Source of the DNA: Paractinoplanes pyxinae
GTDB taxonomy: Bacteria; Actinomycetota; Actinomycetes; Mycobacteriales; Micromonosporaceae
Assembly: GCF_026626335.1 (NCBI RefSeq)
Contig: NZ_JAPNTZ010000012.1
Location: 1 to 64,000 of the forward strand
DNA length: 64,000 bases
Reading direction: 5' to 3'
This document shows, piece after piece, positions 25,815 to 34,646 of this stretch. A model generated the notes under the pieces. It made no database searches. It had not been told where the DNA came from and saw nothing but the letters and a program-made list of their open reading frames with translations. Position numbers and translations under genes: made by a program. Within the stretch, counting starts at the first letter, position 1. Every line of letters begins with the position of its first letter.

Positions 25815-27017
25815 ATGCGCAAGATCGCTGCGGCCAGTCTGGTGCTGGCTCCGCTGGCGCTGGCGGTGTCGACCGGAATCGACCCGGCGCTGGGCGAGGA
25901 ACAGGGTTACGGGATCTATCGGCAATTCCCGGGGGCGACGCAGTGGCATTCGCTGTTGCTGCACTGGGCGTGGGTGCTGTGTGTGCCGGGCTTCCTCGGA
26001 TTGCTCACCCTGGTGCGCCGGCGTGGGGCGGTGCTCGCCGGGATCGCCTGGGTGGCGACGATGTACGGGCTGGTCACGTTCTCGGCCCTGATGTCGGCCG
26101 ACTTCGGGCTGCTCAGCCTCGAACAGCAGGCCGGGCTCACCGACGCGCAACTGGCGGCGTACGACGACCGGATCGGCGCGATGACCTGGGCGGTGTGGGG
26201 ATGGCAGATCCCGGGGATCGCCGGCTGGGCCATCGCGCTGCTGGTGACGCCGCTGGCCGCGGCCCGGGCCCGGATCATCAACTGGTGGACGGCCGGGCTG
26301 GCCGTGGCGGGAACGGTTCTCTATCTGCTGTTCGCGATCTCGCCGGTGCCGCTCTGTCTGGCCGGGCCGGTGGTGCTTCTTGCGGCGTACGCGATGACAG
26401 CCCGCCAGATGCTGCGGTTCTCACCCTCCCCGGACGCGCCGGACGTCTTCGGTGCGTTCCGCCGTCAGGCCGGGCGCATCTGCCTGGTCGCGGCGCCGCT
26501 GTCGTTCGCCGTGGGCATGGCGACCGTCCCGCTGGCCCAGGCGAGCGCGTTCTTCCTGCACCTGGCGTGGGTTCTGTTCATCCCGGCCGTGCTCACGGTG
26601 GCCTCGAGCGGCGGCCGGTTCACCCGGGTGGCCGCCGTGCTCGCGGTGTTCGGCCTGATCAACTTCAGCGCGCTGATGTTCGGCGACTACCTCGACCTGG
26701 CGGCCCGGCAGGCCCTGGGCGACACGGTGGCCGACCGGGCGGCCGAGCTGACCGGCGGGTACGCGACGTTCTCGCTGGGCTGGGTGCTGCCCGGCATGAT
26801 CCTCACGTTCCTCGGGCTGATTCTGGTCGCGGTCGGGGCGGCGGTCGACGGGCTGGTCCGCTGGTGGGCGCCGGTCATCGTGGTGGCCGGGTTCGCCGGG
26901 TTCTTCCTGCTCGGCCTCGGCCCGATCGGGGTGGTCGGACCCCTCGTGCTGGTGGTCGGTTTCGGCCTGATGGCGCTCGCCACGTCCGTGGAGAAGGCCG
27001 AGCCAGTGTCGGTTTAG
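25815..27017 (+). CDS. Multi-pass membrane protein with internal duplication
   Basis: 400 aa from ATG 25815 with GGGGGAAAG upstream. About ten hydrophobic segments. The two halves resemble each other: LLLHWAWVLCVPGFLGLL...YGLVTFSALMSADFGLL...VWGWQIPGIAGWAIALL (about 40-155) parallels FFLHLAWVLFIPAVLTVA...FGLINFSALMFGDYLDL...FSLGWVLPGMILTFLGLI (about 250-345). Function unknown; no transport or enzyme motif recognised. It is divergent from the NarL-type two-component genes with 160 bp between, so it may be their target. Confidence 0.78.
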   Translation: MRKIAAASLVLAPLALAVSTGIDPALGEEQGYGIYRQFPGATQWHSLLLHWAWVLCVPGFLGLLTLVRRRGAVLAGIAWVATMYGLVTFSALMSADFGLLSLEQQAGLTDAQLAAYDDRIGAMTWAVWGWQIPGIAGWAIALLVTPLAAARARIINWWTAGLAVAGTVLYLLFAISPVPLCLAGPVVLLAAYAMTARQMLRFSPSPDAPDVFGAFRRQAGRICLVAAPLSFAVGMATVPLAQASAFFLHLAWVLFIPAVLTVASSGGRFTRVAAVLAVFGLINFSALMFGDYLDLAARQALGDTVADRAAELTGGYATFSLGWVLPGMILTFLGLILVAVGAAVDGLVRWWAPVIVVAGFAGFFLLGLGPIGVVGPLVLVVGFGLMALATSVEKAEPVSV

Positions 27018-27060
27018 TACCTTCAGGGGAACACCACCACGGCCCCCGGAGTCCCCCGCG

Positions 27061-28983
27061 ATGACGAGCCCCGTACCCGCACCGAGACCGCTCGAGCAAC
27101 TGGCCACCGAGGGCGAGCGGCTGGGGTGGATCTTCAACGACCGCAACCTGTACCGGCGCAAGTTCATGGAGCCGCCACCGCAGCCCGCGCCCGTGCCGCC
27201 CGAGCTGCAGGAAAGGCTCGAGCGGGCCCAGCGCGGCACGGTCAAGCGGGTGCTGATCTCGCTCGGGGCCGGGCTGGGGCTGGCCGTCCTGATCGGGTGC
27301 TGCGGCGGCGTGCTGACCCGGGACTCGGACGGCGGCCGGACGCTGGTGCTGTTCCTCTCCGGACTGTTCGCCATCGGCGGCGTCGCGGGGGCGATCCTGG
27401 CCGGCCTCATGCCGTCGCTCGCGCGCAAGTCGGTGAACGAGGCCAAGGAGCGGGCCCAGGCCGAGTACGCGACGGCGTACGCGTCCTGGGACAGCCGCCG
27501 CCAGTGGCACGACCAGCAGCAACAGCACACCGTGGACGCTTTGCCGGAGTGGTCGGCGGCCAGCCCGTCGCCGGGCACGCGACGGGTCGACATCGTGGGC
27601 GGCACGTCGTACGGGTGGGAGGCGGTGCTGACCGTCTTCGGGGGTTCGCTGCTGGCGACGCGGGGCCGGATGGTGCTGGCCGACTTCACCGGCGAGGCCC
27701 TGCCCGGCGAGCTGATGCAGCTGGCCCTGGGCACGGGCCGATCCGTACGCGAGGTTGTGCTGCCCGACGACCTGGCCTCGTTCGACCTGGTGGCCGGTCT
27801 GGAGCCGGGCGAGCTGGTCGACGGGCTGGTCGAGGCGATGTACGGGGACGTGCCCGGCGGGGGGAACCGGGCCGAGCGGTCGCAGGACGCGCTGCTGCTC
27901 AACCAGATCGGCGAGGTTCTGGCGCCGTCGCTGACCACGGCTCGGCTGCTGGCCGGCTTGCGTGTGCTGGCCGGACAAAATGGACTGTTGCCGCCGGATC
28001 TGGAGGCCAGGATCCGCTTGATCCGGTCGGACGAGCCGCGCGTACGCCGTATCGAAGCATTTCTCCACCCGCTGGAGTCCATGGGCAGCGCCCCCGCGAC
28101 CACCCCGCCGGCCGACCTGACCTGCCTGGTCACCGAGGGCGGGGGCGGCCGGGCCCAGCACGAACTGCTCAAAGACCTGCTGGTGCAGTGGCTCGGTCAT
28201 CAGGTCCGCCACGGCGACGCGCCCATCGGCTCGCTGGTGCTGCTGGGCGCCGACGAGATCGACCACCGCGCCATCGAACGCCTCAGCACCCTGTGCGAGC
28301 GCCGCGGCATCCGCCTGGTGCTGTTCTTCTCGCACCTGCGGGCCGAGTCCCTGCAGACCATCGGCGGCGGCGAGGTGGCCCTGATGCGCCTGGGCAACCA
28401 CCAGGAGGCGGCGCAGGCGGCCGAGTTCGTCGGCCGCGGCCACAAGTTCGTGCTCAGCCAGCTGACCCGCAGCCTGGGCGGCGAGGAAACCCACACCGTG
28501 GCCGACACGGTCGGCGAGTCCGAGACGAAGGGCGGCACCAAGGGCGAGCGCGCTTCCCGCCACGGCCTGCGCCGCTACACCAGCACGAACTGGAGCAAGA
28601 CCCGCAACTGGAGCCAGACCGAGTCCACGGCCGAGGGCACCAACTGGAGCGAGGCCGCGTCGACCCAGCGCGTCTACGAATACGTCCTCGAGCCGCGCGT
28701 CCTGCAAGACCTTCCCGAGTACGCGATGATCCTGGTCAAGAGCGAAGGCCGGGGATCGGTGATCCAGGCCGTCGAGGTCGACCCGGCCATCGTCACCCTC
28801 CCGCGCGTCTCGATGGCGCCGGTCGCCCAGCAGCCCCTCCCCGACCCCTCCGAGGCAGCCATCCCGGCCACCCGCCATCCCGGCCAGGTCACCGTCTCTC
28901 AGCCGCAGCCTTTGGCCGCCCCCGACCAGACCCCGTCGTGGGGCTCCATCACCGACCCACCCCGCCAGCAGCAACGCCCCTAG
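27061..28983 (+). CDS. Unknown membrane-anchored protein with TraG/VirB4-like C-terminal segment
   Basis: 640 aa. Residues 1-60 are hydrophilic, two hydrophobic segments lie at about 63-83 and 93-115, then a coiled-coil-like stretch (KSVNEAKERAQAEYATAY). The middle has no Walker A. Residues 385-470 (VLLGADEIDHRAIERLSTLC, IRLVLFFSHLRAESLQ, VALMRLGNHQEAAQAAEFVG) resemble the Walker-B-and-beyond part of VirB4/TraG-like conjugation ATPases. A Thr/Ser/Trp repeat zone follows (NWSKT, NWSQT, NWSEA at about 505-535), and the tail is Pro/Gln-rich. It looks like an ATPase relative that lost its P-loop. No conjugation genes are nearby. The stop overlaps the 3' end of the convergent lacI-like gene by 4 nt. 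Confidence 0.7.
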   Translation: MTSPVPAPRPLEQLATEGERLGWIFNDRNLYRRKFMEPPPQPAPVPPELQERLERAQRGTVKRVLISLGAGLGLAVLIGCCGGVLTRDSDGGRTLVLFLSGLFAIGGVAGAILAGLMPSLARKSVNEAKERAQAEYATAYASWDSRRQWHDQQQQHTVDALPEWSAASPSPGTRRVDIVGGTSYGWEAVLTVFGGSLLATRGRMVLADFTGEALPGELMQLALGTGRSVREVVLPDDLASFDLVAGLEPGELVDGLVEAMYGDVPGGGNRAERSQDALLLNQIGEVLAPSLTTARLLAGLRVLAGQNGLLPPDLEARIRLIRSDEPRVRRIEAFLHPLESMGSAPATTPPADLTCLVTEGGGGRAQHELLKDLLVQWLGHQVRHGDAPIGSLVLLGADEIDHRAIERLSTLCERRGIRLVLFFSHLRAESLQTIGGGEVALMRLGNHQEAAQAAEFVGRGHKFVLSQLTRSLGGEETHTVADTVGESETKGGTKGERASRHGLRRYTSTNWSKTRNWSQTESTAEGTNWSEAASTQRVYEYVLEPRVLQDLPEYAMILVKSEGRGSVIQAVEVDPAIVTLPRVSMAPVAQQPLPDPSEAAIPATRHPGQVTVSQPQPLAAPDQTPSWGSITDPPRQQQRP

Positions 28984-29981
28984 CGGGGTGCCGGGCCGGT
29001 CGAGTCGCGGATTATCAGGTCGGTGGCCAGTTCGACGTGCAGGGCTTCCAGGCGGTGCCGGTCGAGGATGCGTACCAGCAGGCCAACCGCTATGCGGCCC
29101 ATCTCGGCCAGGGGCTGCCGCACCGTGGTCAGTGCCGGCCGCGTCGCCTGGGCGAGGTCTATGTCGTCGAAGCCGCCGATCGACACGTCCTCGGGCACCC
29201 GCAGACCCAACTGCACGGCGGCGGCCAGCGCGCCCGAGGCCACCTTGTCGTTGAAGCAGACCAGCGCGGTCGGGCGGTCTCCCACGCTCAGTAAGCGTTG
29301 CGCGGCTTGAAATCCGAAGCGGACGGTCGGCTCGCCGGGTATCGCCAGGCGGGACTCGAGCAGCACGCCGGCGTCGGCCAGCGCGGACACGTGGCCGGCG
29401 CGGCGGGCGCTGCTGGCCAGCCAGTTGTCGGGGCCGGCGAGCAGGCCGATGCGGCGGTGGCCGAGCGCCGTCAGGTGGGCGGTGAGGCTGCGCGCGCCGG
29501 CGAAGTGGGCGGCCGAGACGGCTGCGATGTCGCGTGGGACCTCTTCGCGGGGGTCGACCACCACCAGCGGGAAGCCGGTTTCCTGCAGTGCCACCAGATC
29601 GGCGCCGGGTTCGGGGGGCAGCACGACGATCGCGCCTGCTATCCCGGGGCGGGCCGGGAGCGTTCCCAGTACGGGAGTCTCCTGGGCGGCTTCGCCGGCG
29701 TTCAGCACGAGTTGGAGTCCGTGCAGGTCGAGCGTCTCCGCGATCGACGACACGATCAGTCCGAAGTAGTCGGTCAGCAGGTACGGGCAACGCACGAAGA
29801 CGGCGCCGGCTCGGCTGGGGCGGCGGCGGGGCGCGCGGCCGCCGAGTTCGTCGATGGCCTGCTGGACCAGCTCACGGGTGCCGGGGGCGACGTGTTCCTG
29901 GTCGTTGAGCACCCGCGACACGGTGGCGATGGAGACTCCGGCCTGGGCCGCGATGTCCCGGACGGTTGGCCCTTGTCTCAT
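28980..29981 (-). CDS. LacI-family transcriptional repressor
   Basis: 333 aa if it starts at ATG 29981 (MRQGPTVRDIAAQAG); an ATG at 30008 adds nine residues and neither start has a good ribosome site. LacI helix-turn-helix at 6-50 (VRDIAAQAGVSIATVSRVLNDQEHV), then a periplasmic-binding-protein-like sugar domain with the typical GLLAGPDNWL, PTALVCFNDKVASGAL and VSIGGFDDIDLA motifs. It is divergent from a GH30 glycoside hydrolase gene, with a perfect LacI-type palindrome in between, so it probably represses that hydrolase until a sugar product binds. Confidence 0.92.
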   Translation of the reverse strand: MRQGPTVRDIAAQAGVSIATVSRVLNDQEHVAPGTRELVQQAIDELGGRAPRRRPSRAGAVFVRCPYLLTDYFGLIVSSIAETLDLHGLQLVLNAGEAAQETPVLGTLPARPGIAGAIVVLPPEPGADLVALQETGFPLVVVDPREEVPRDIAAVSAAHFAGARSLTAHLTALGHRRIGLLAGPDNWLASSARRAGHVSALADAGVLLESRLAIPGEPTVRFGFQAAQRLLSVGDRPTALVCFNDKVASGALAAAVQLGLRVPEDVSIGGFDDIDLAQATRPALTTVRQPLAEMGRIAVGLLVRILDRHRLEALHVELATDLIIRDSTGPAPR

Positions 29982-29997
29982 ATCCGCAGCATAGACA

Positions 29998-30046
29998 TTG
30001 ACATGCATCGACCGGCGCGATTACCTACCTGTATCAGAAACGTTTC
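29998..30046 (+). promoter_or_regulatory. GH30 promoter with LacI-family operator
   Basis: TTGACA (29998-30003) with TTACCT 17 nt downstream (30021-30026) is a candidate promoter for the hydrolase. Right after it lies the perfect palindrome GAAACGTTTC (30037-30046), with the central CG typical of LacI-family operators. A repressor bound there would block transcription start. The operator is more certain than the -10. Confidence 0.6.
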
Positions 30047-30069
30047 CGTCTGTTACATGGGAGAGACCC

Positions 30070-31938
30070 GTGGCCCGCTTCGGAACCGTCCTGGTGGCGA
30101 TCACCGCCACCGTCCTTGCCGCGCCGCTGCCCGCGGCCGCGCACGAAAGCACAGCCCACGTCTGGATCACCACCCCGGACGGCACTCAGCGCCTGGCCGA
30201 CGGCGGTCCGGTCGCCTTCAGGAAGACCGGCTCGAGCGCCCCGACGGTGGTCGTCGACCCGAACCGCCGCTTCCAGACCATGGCCGGCTTCGGCGCCTCG
30301 ATCACCGACTCGTCCGCGTCGGTGCTCTATCGGCTGACCCCGGCCGCGCGCGACGACGTGATGGCGCCGCTGTTCCGGAACGGCTTGAGCTACCTGCGCC
30401 AGCCCATCGGCGCCTCCGACTTCACCGACGGACCGGCCTACACGTACGACGATGTCCCGGCCGGCCAGACCGACTTCGCCCTGCGCCGGTTCAGCATCGG
30501 GCACGACCGCGCCCAGATTCTGCCGCTGCTGCGCCAGGCCCGCCGGCTCAATCCCGAATTGCGCGTCATGGCCACCCCGTGGAGCCCGCCGGCCTGGATG
30601 AAGACCAACGGCTCCCTGGTCGGCGGACGGCTGATCGATTCCCCGGCCGTCTATCGCGCGTACGCCGCCTATCTCGTCAAGTTCGTGCAGGCGTACCGGA
30701 AAGAGGGTGTTCCGATCGACACCGTCACCATTCAGAACGAGCCGCAGAACCGGGCCCCCGCCGGCTATCCCGGCATGGATCTGCCGTCGTGGCAGGCGGC
30801 CGAGGTGATCGAGCGGCTCGGCCCGATGCTGCGGGCGGCCGGCGAGCGAACCAAGATCCTCGGGTACGACCACAACTGGTCCGAGCATCCGAACGACGCC
30901 GCCAACACGCCGCCCGACTCGGTGGCCGACATCGACCACTACCCGCAGGAATTGCTGCAGACGAAGGCGGCTCGTTGGATCAGCGGCACCGCCTACCACT
31001 GCTATTACGGTGACCCGAGCGCCATGACCCGGCTGCACAGCGAGTTCCCGTCGAAGGACATCTACTTCACCGAATGCTCGGGCAGCCAGTCGAGCGACCC
31101 GGCCAACACGTTCAGCGACACCCTCAAATGGCACGCCCGCAACCTGATCATCGGCAACACCCGGAACTGGGCCAAGACCGTCATCAACTGGAATCTCGCG
31201 CTGGACGAGGCCAATGGCCCGCACAACGGCGGCTGCGGCACCTGCACCGGCGTCGTGACAGTCAATAACGACGGCTCGGTGACGCGTAACGCCGAGTTCT
31301 ACACGCTCGGTCATCTGGCCACATTCGTGAAGCCGGGCGCCGTACGCGTCGCCAGCACCTCATTCGGCACGACCGGCTGGAACGGCCGCGTCATGGACGT
31401 CGCATTCGTCAATCCGGACGGCAGCACCGTGCTGGTCGCGCACAACGAGAACGACAATCCGCAGGCCTTTGCCGTGCGCTACGGCGGCCGGACGTTCGAA
31501 TACACGCTGCCCGGCGGCGCCCTGGCCACCTTTGTCTGGCGTGGACACTCGAACGACCGCCCGATCGCGCCGACCGGCTGGACGGCCACCGCGAGCCCCG
31601 AAGCCGACGCCGCCCTGGCCGTCGACGACGATGCGAGCACCCGCTGGACGACGAACGCCGCTCAGCAACCGGGCCAGTTCCTGCAGGCCGACCTGGGCCG
31701 CGTTCAAGGCGTCAGGCGAGTCGTCTTCGACACCGGCGCCGACGTCGGTGACTTCCCGCGCGGCTACACGATCACCGCGTCGGCCGACGGCAAGCGCTGG
31801 TGGACCGCCAAAGGCTCGTCCACCGACCAGTTCACCGAGGCCGACCTGCGGGGCCGGCCGGTCCGGTACGTCCGGATCACGCTGACCGCTGCGGCCGGGA
31901 GCTGGTGGTCCGTGGCCGACGTACGGGCGTACCGCTAG
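30070..31938 (+). CDS. Secreted GH30 glycoside hydrolase with C-terminal F5/8-type module
   Basis: 622 aa from GTG 30070 with GGGAGAG upstream; the longer frame has no support. Signal peptide at 1-24 (ATVLAAPLPAAAHES). The catalytic domain (about 45-480) starts with RRFQTMAGFGASITDSSA, typical of GH30. The acid/base Glu is in TIQNEPQN and the nucleophile Glu in IYFTECSGSQ. Residues 490-622 form a discoidin-like carbohydrate module (WTATASPEADAALAVDDDAS, FLQADLGRVQGVRRV, RYVRITLTAA). GH30 covers beta-glucosylceramidases, beta-1,6-glucanases and xylanases; the exact substrate is not readable. Probably controlled by the divergent LacI protein. Confidence 0.93.
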   Translation: MARFGTVLVAITATVLAAPLPAAAHESTAHVWITTPDGTQRLADGGPVAFRKTGSSAPTVVVDPNRRFQTMAGFGASITDSSASVLYRLTPAARDDVMAPLFRNGLSYLRQPIGASDFTDGPAYTYDDVPAGQTDFALRRFSIGHDRAQILPLLRQARRLNPELRVMATPWSPPAWMKTNGSLVGGRLIDSPAVYRAYAAYLVKFVQAYRKEGVPIDTVTIQNEPQNRAPAGYPGMDLPSWQAAEVIERLGPMLRAAGERTKILGYDHNWSEHPNDAANTPPDSVADIDHYPQELLQTKAARWISGTAYHCYYGDPSAMTRLHSEFPSKDIYFTECSGSQSSDPANTFSDTLKWHARNLIIGNTRNWAKTVINWNLALDEANGPHNGGCGTCTGVVTVNNDGSVTRNAEFYTLGHLATFVKPGAVRVASTSFGTTGWNGRVMDVAFVNPDGSTVLVAHNENDNPQAFAVRYGGRTFEYTLPGGALATFVWRGHSNDRPIAPTGWTATASPEADAALAVDDDASTRWTTNAAQQPGQFLQADLGRVQGVRRVVFDTGADVGDFPRGYTITASADGKRWWTAKGSSTDQFTEADLRGRPVRYVRITLTAAAGSWWSVADVRAYR

Positions 31939-31950
31939 ACAGCCGCTAAG

Positions 31951-31980
31951 CTTGCCCCTGACGTTGACGTTAGGGGCAAG
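31951..31980. promoter_or_regulatory. 30-bp dyad over the MerR ribosome site (operator or terminator)
   Basis: CTTGCCCCT (31951-31959) and AGGGGCAAG (31972-31980) are exact complements around an almost palindromic ACGTTGACGT core. The dyad starts 12 nt after the GH30 stop and ends 2 nt before the MerR ATG, so it contains the MerR ribosome site AGGGG. It fits a MerR-type operator for autoregulation; as RNA it could also end the GH30 transcript or hide the ribosome site. Confidence 0.55.
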
Positions 31981-31982
31981 TC

Positions 31983-32351
31983 ATGCGGATCGGCGAGCTG
32001 TCGGACAAGGCCGGCGTGAGCGTGCGCGCGCTGCGCTACTACGAGGAGCAGGGCCTGCTGACCGCCGACCGCAGCGCCAGCGGCCAGCGCCATTACGGCG
32101 AGCAGGCCGCCGACCGGGTGCAGCTGATCCAGAATCTCTATGCGGCCGGGCTCAGCAGCCGGACGATCGCCGAGGTGCTGCCCTGTGTCGACGCCAAGGT
32201 CAACACGCCGGAATCCCGGGCGCTGCTGTCGGCCGAGCGCGACCGCATCGACGCCCAGATCACTCAGCTGACGGCCGCGCGCGACCGGCTCGACGCCGTC
32301 ATCGCGTTCGCCGCCACCCCGGCCAGCGGCTGCGCGTACCAGACGGCGTAA
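31983..32351 (+). CDS. MerR-family transcriptional regulator
   Basis: 122 aa. MRIGELSDKAGVSVRALRYYEEQGLLTADRSASGQRHY is the classic MerR winged helix-turn-helix, followed by the dimerisation helix (about 80-118). No metal-binding cysteine cluster is seen: the cysteines in VLPCVDA and SGCAYQ are not arranged as in CueR or SoxR. The inducer is unknown. It stands alone between GH30 and the acyltransferase, with a strong dyad directly upstream. Confidence 0.92.
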   Translation: MRIGELSDKAGVSVRALRYYEEQGLLTADRSASGQRHYGEQAADRVQLIQNLYAAGLSSRTIAEVLPCVDAKVNTPESRALLSAERDRIDAQITQLTAARDRLDAVIAFAATPASGCAYQTA

Positions 32352-32446
32352 CCGCGCGGGGCCGAACCGCCGAAGCTTTGCCGCAACGTGCTGTTTCACC
32401 GGTAAAACCACGTTCGCGGCTTTTCGACCGCTTTAGCGTGTGCGCG

Positions 32447-33667
32447 ATGACTGAGACGACAATCGGCGTACGCCACCCGGCGGCCCCCGCGGCTGCCGGT
32501 CCGCCGATCCGCTTCCGGCCGGACATCGAGGGGCTGCGCGCCGTCGCGGTCGTGCTCGTCGTCCTGTTCCACGCGGGCGTGCCCGGCCTGGCCGGCGGCT
32601 ACATCGGCGTCGACGTCTTCTTCGTCATCTCCGGCTTCCTCATCACCTCGCTGATGCTGCGCGAGATCCGCCGGACCGGCCGCCTGTCGCTGATCGGGTT
32701 CTATGCCCGGCGGGCCCGGCGCATCCTTCCGGCGGCCGCGTTGGTGCTGGTGGCAACGCTGCTGGCCAGCTACCAATGGCTCGGCTTCCTGCGCGGCGAC
32801 GAGATCGCCAGGGACGTCGTCTGGTCGGCCCTGTTCGCCGGGAACTTCCGCTTCGCGGCCGAGGGCGTCGACTACCTGGCTTCGCAGGGTGCGCCCTCGC
32901 CGGTGCAGCACTTCTGGTCGCTCGCGGTCGAGGAGCAGTTCTACTTCGTCTGGCCGGCCGCCGTCGTGCTGCTGCTGTGGCTGGGCTTCCGGTGGGCCAT
33001 CGGCTGGTGGCTGGCCGCCGCGGTGGCCGGGTCGCTCGCGTACTCGATCTGGCAGACCGGCACCTGGGCCTACTTCTCGCCGGCCACCCGCGGGTGGGAG
33101 CTCGGCGCCGGATGCCTGCTCGCCCTGGTCGCCACGCGGCTCGACCGGATCCCGTACCGGGTCGCCACGGCGCTGGCCGGCACCGGACTGGCCCTGATCG
33201 TGGTGGCCGCCTTCACGTTCGACGCCGCCACGCCGTTCCCGGGGTACGCCGCCGTGCTGCCGGTTCTCGGCGCCACGCTCGTGCTGGCCGGGCGGGGTGA
33301 TTCGGTGCTCGGCCGGTGGCCGCTGGTGTGGCTGGGCCGGTTGTCGTACTCGTTCTATCTGTGGCACTGGCCGGTGCTGGTCATCGCGGAGCAGGCGTAC
33401 GGCGGTCCGCTGCCCGCCACGACCCGGGCGCTGCTGGTCGCGGCCTCCCTGGGGCTCGCCGTGATCACGTACGCGTGCCTCGAGAACCCGATCCGGCGCA
33501 GCGGGCACCTGCGCCGCTCCCACGTGCTCACCCTGTCCCTGGCCGCCTGGCTCATCGTCGCGCCGCTCGCCGTCGCCCGCTGGCAGACGTCCAGCTCGCC
33601 CGGCGCGGGCACCGGAGCCGGCGCCGAGTACCGACCGCGCCTAGGAGAGCCGCATGGCCGGCCTTGA
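32447..33667 (+). CDS. Acyltransferase 3 (OafA/YrhL-like) membrane enzyme
   Basis: 406 aa from ATG 32447. Begins RPDIEGLRAVAVVLVVLFHAG, the family signature with the catalytic His in FHAG, then GGYIGVDVFFVISGFLIT, FYARRARRILPAA and VQHFWSLAVEEQFYFVWP. About ten membrane segments. These enzymes move acyl groups across the membrane to O-acetylate surface glycans. In many actinobacteria the C-terminus continues into an SGNH domain; here the protein ends after the last membrane segment and the SGNH domain is a separate gene overlapping by 14 nt. Confidence 0.93.
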   Translation: MTETTIGVRHPAAPAAAGPPIRFRPDIEGLRAVAVVLVVLFHAGVPGLAGGYIGVDVFFVISGFLITSLMLREIRRTGRLSLIGFYARRARRILPAAALVLVATLLASYQWLGFLRGDEIARDVVWSALFAGNFRFAAEGVDYLASQGAPSPVQHFWSLAVEEQFYFVWPAAVVLLLWLGFRWAIGWWLAAAVAGSLAYSIWQTGTWAYFSPATRGWELGAGCLLALVATRLDRIPYRVATALAGTGLALIVVAAFTFDAATPFPGYAAVLPVLGATLVLAGRGDSVLGRWPLVWLGRLSYSFYLWHWPVLVIAEQAYGGPLPATTRALLVAASLGLAVITYACLENPIRRSGHLRRSHVLTLSLAAWLIVAPLAVARWQTSSSPGAGTGAGAEYRPRLGEPHGRP

Positions 33668-34634
33668 CCTTTCCCGTACGTTCCGACTGGCGTCAGTGGC
33701 TGTGCTGCTGACCGTGGTCGCCGGCTGCACGGCCGCCGTCCCGCCTGCACCGCGCGTTGTCGCTCCGCCGGCCCCCAAGATCAGCCTGGATGCGGTGCTC
33801 GACGCCGTCAGCAAGGCCCCGGCCCGGCGCGTGCTGCCCGCCGACCTCACGCCGTCGCTGGCCACCAGCGCCGAGGACGTCGGCTTCGACAACGAGAAGT
33901 GCGAGGCGGCACCGAGGGCGGGCCGGATCGAGCCGTGCGTCTTCGGCGACCGGGCCAGCGCGACCGACGTGGTGCTCTACGGCGACTCGCACGCCGGGAT
34001 GTGGCTGCCCGCGCTGAGCGAGATCGCCGAGCGGCGCGACTGGCGGGTGCAGTTCTTCGGCAAGCCGGCCTGCCCCACGCTGGCCGTCACCGTGTGGAAC
34101 CAGCAGGAGCAGCGCCCGTTCGTCGAATGCGACCGGTTCCGCGCGTTCGTGACCGGCCGGATAGCGTCGGTCAAGCCGGAACTACTGATCATCACGAACG
34201 AAAGCTTCTCGCAGAAGCGCGGGCCGGGCCGTCTGATCACGCCCGGCGAGTGGCAGGCCGGGCTGGCCGGCACCCTTCGTACGCTGCGGAAGTTCGCCAA
34301 GAACGTCGTGGTGCTGGGCGACACCCCGGTGCTCGATCAGAGCGCTCCTGAGTGCCTGGCCGCCCACCGCGACGACATCGCGGCGTGCTCCACCACGCGT
34401 ACGGCAGCAACCGCACGGACGTGGAACGCGGCCGACGCCGGAGCCGCCGAATCGGCCGGCGCGGGTTACATCCCGGTGCTGCCCTGGCTGTGCACGGCGG
34501 TGTGCATGCCGGTCATCGGCAACGTCACCGTCTATCGCAACCGGTTCCACCTGTCGGCCACCTATGCCCGGATGCTGAACGGCGTCCTGGAGGAAGCGCT
34601 GGTCAAGCACTTCCCGCAGGACGCCGTTCCCTGA
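33654..34634 (+). CDS. SGNH-hydrolase-like lipoprotein, partner of acyltransferase 3
   Basis: 326 aa from ATG 33654 with AGGAGAG upstream, inside the end of the acyltransferase gene. The N-terminal hydrophobic stretch ends LLTVVAGC, a lipobox-like cysteine at about 25. DVVLYGDSHAGMWLPAL carries the GDSH nucleophile serine. Block V reads VYRNRFHLSATYA where relatives have D-x-x-H, so the catalytic Asp is replaced by Asn. The protein matches the extracytoplasmic SGNH half of OafA-type fusions and probably works with the acyltransferase. The Asn may weaken catalysis. Confidence 0.85.
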   Translation: MAGLDLSRTFRLASVAVLLTVVAGCTAAVPPAPRVVAPPAPKISLDAVLDAVSKAPARRVLPADLTPSLATSAEDVGFDNEKCEAAPRAGRIEPCVFGDRASATDVVLYGDSHAGMWLPALSEIAERRDWRVQFFGKPACPTLAVTVWNQQEQRPFVECDRFRAFVTGRIASVKPELLIITNESFSQKRGPGRLITPGEWQAGLAGTLRTLRKFAKNVVVLGDTPVLDQSAPECLAAHRDDIAACSTTRTAATARTWNAADAGAAESAGAGYIPVLPWLCTAVCMPVIGNVTVYRNRFHLSATYARMLNGVLEEALVKHFPQDAVP

Positions 34635-34646
34635 TCCTTCGGCCGG

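Noticed and set aside
26875..29790. A 971-codon minus-strand frame
   Set aside because: Runs antisense to the unknown membrane protein gene and out of frame with the LacI gene; typical GC-rich shadow.
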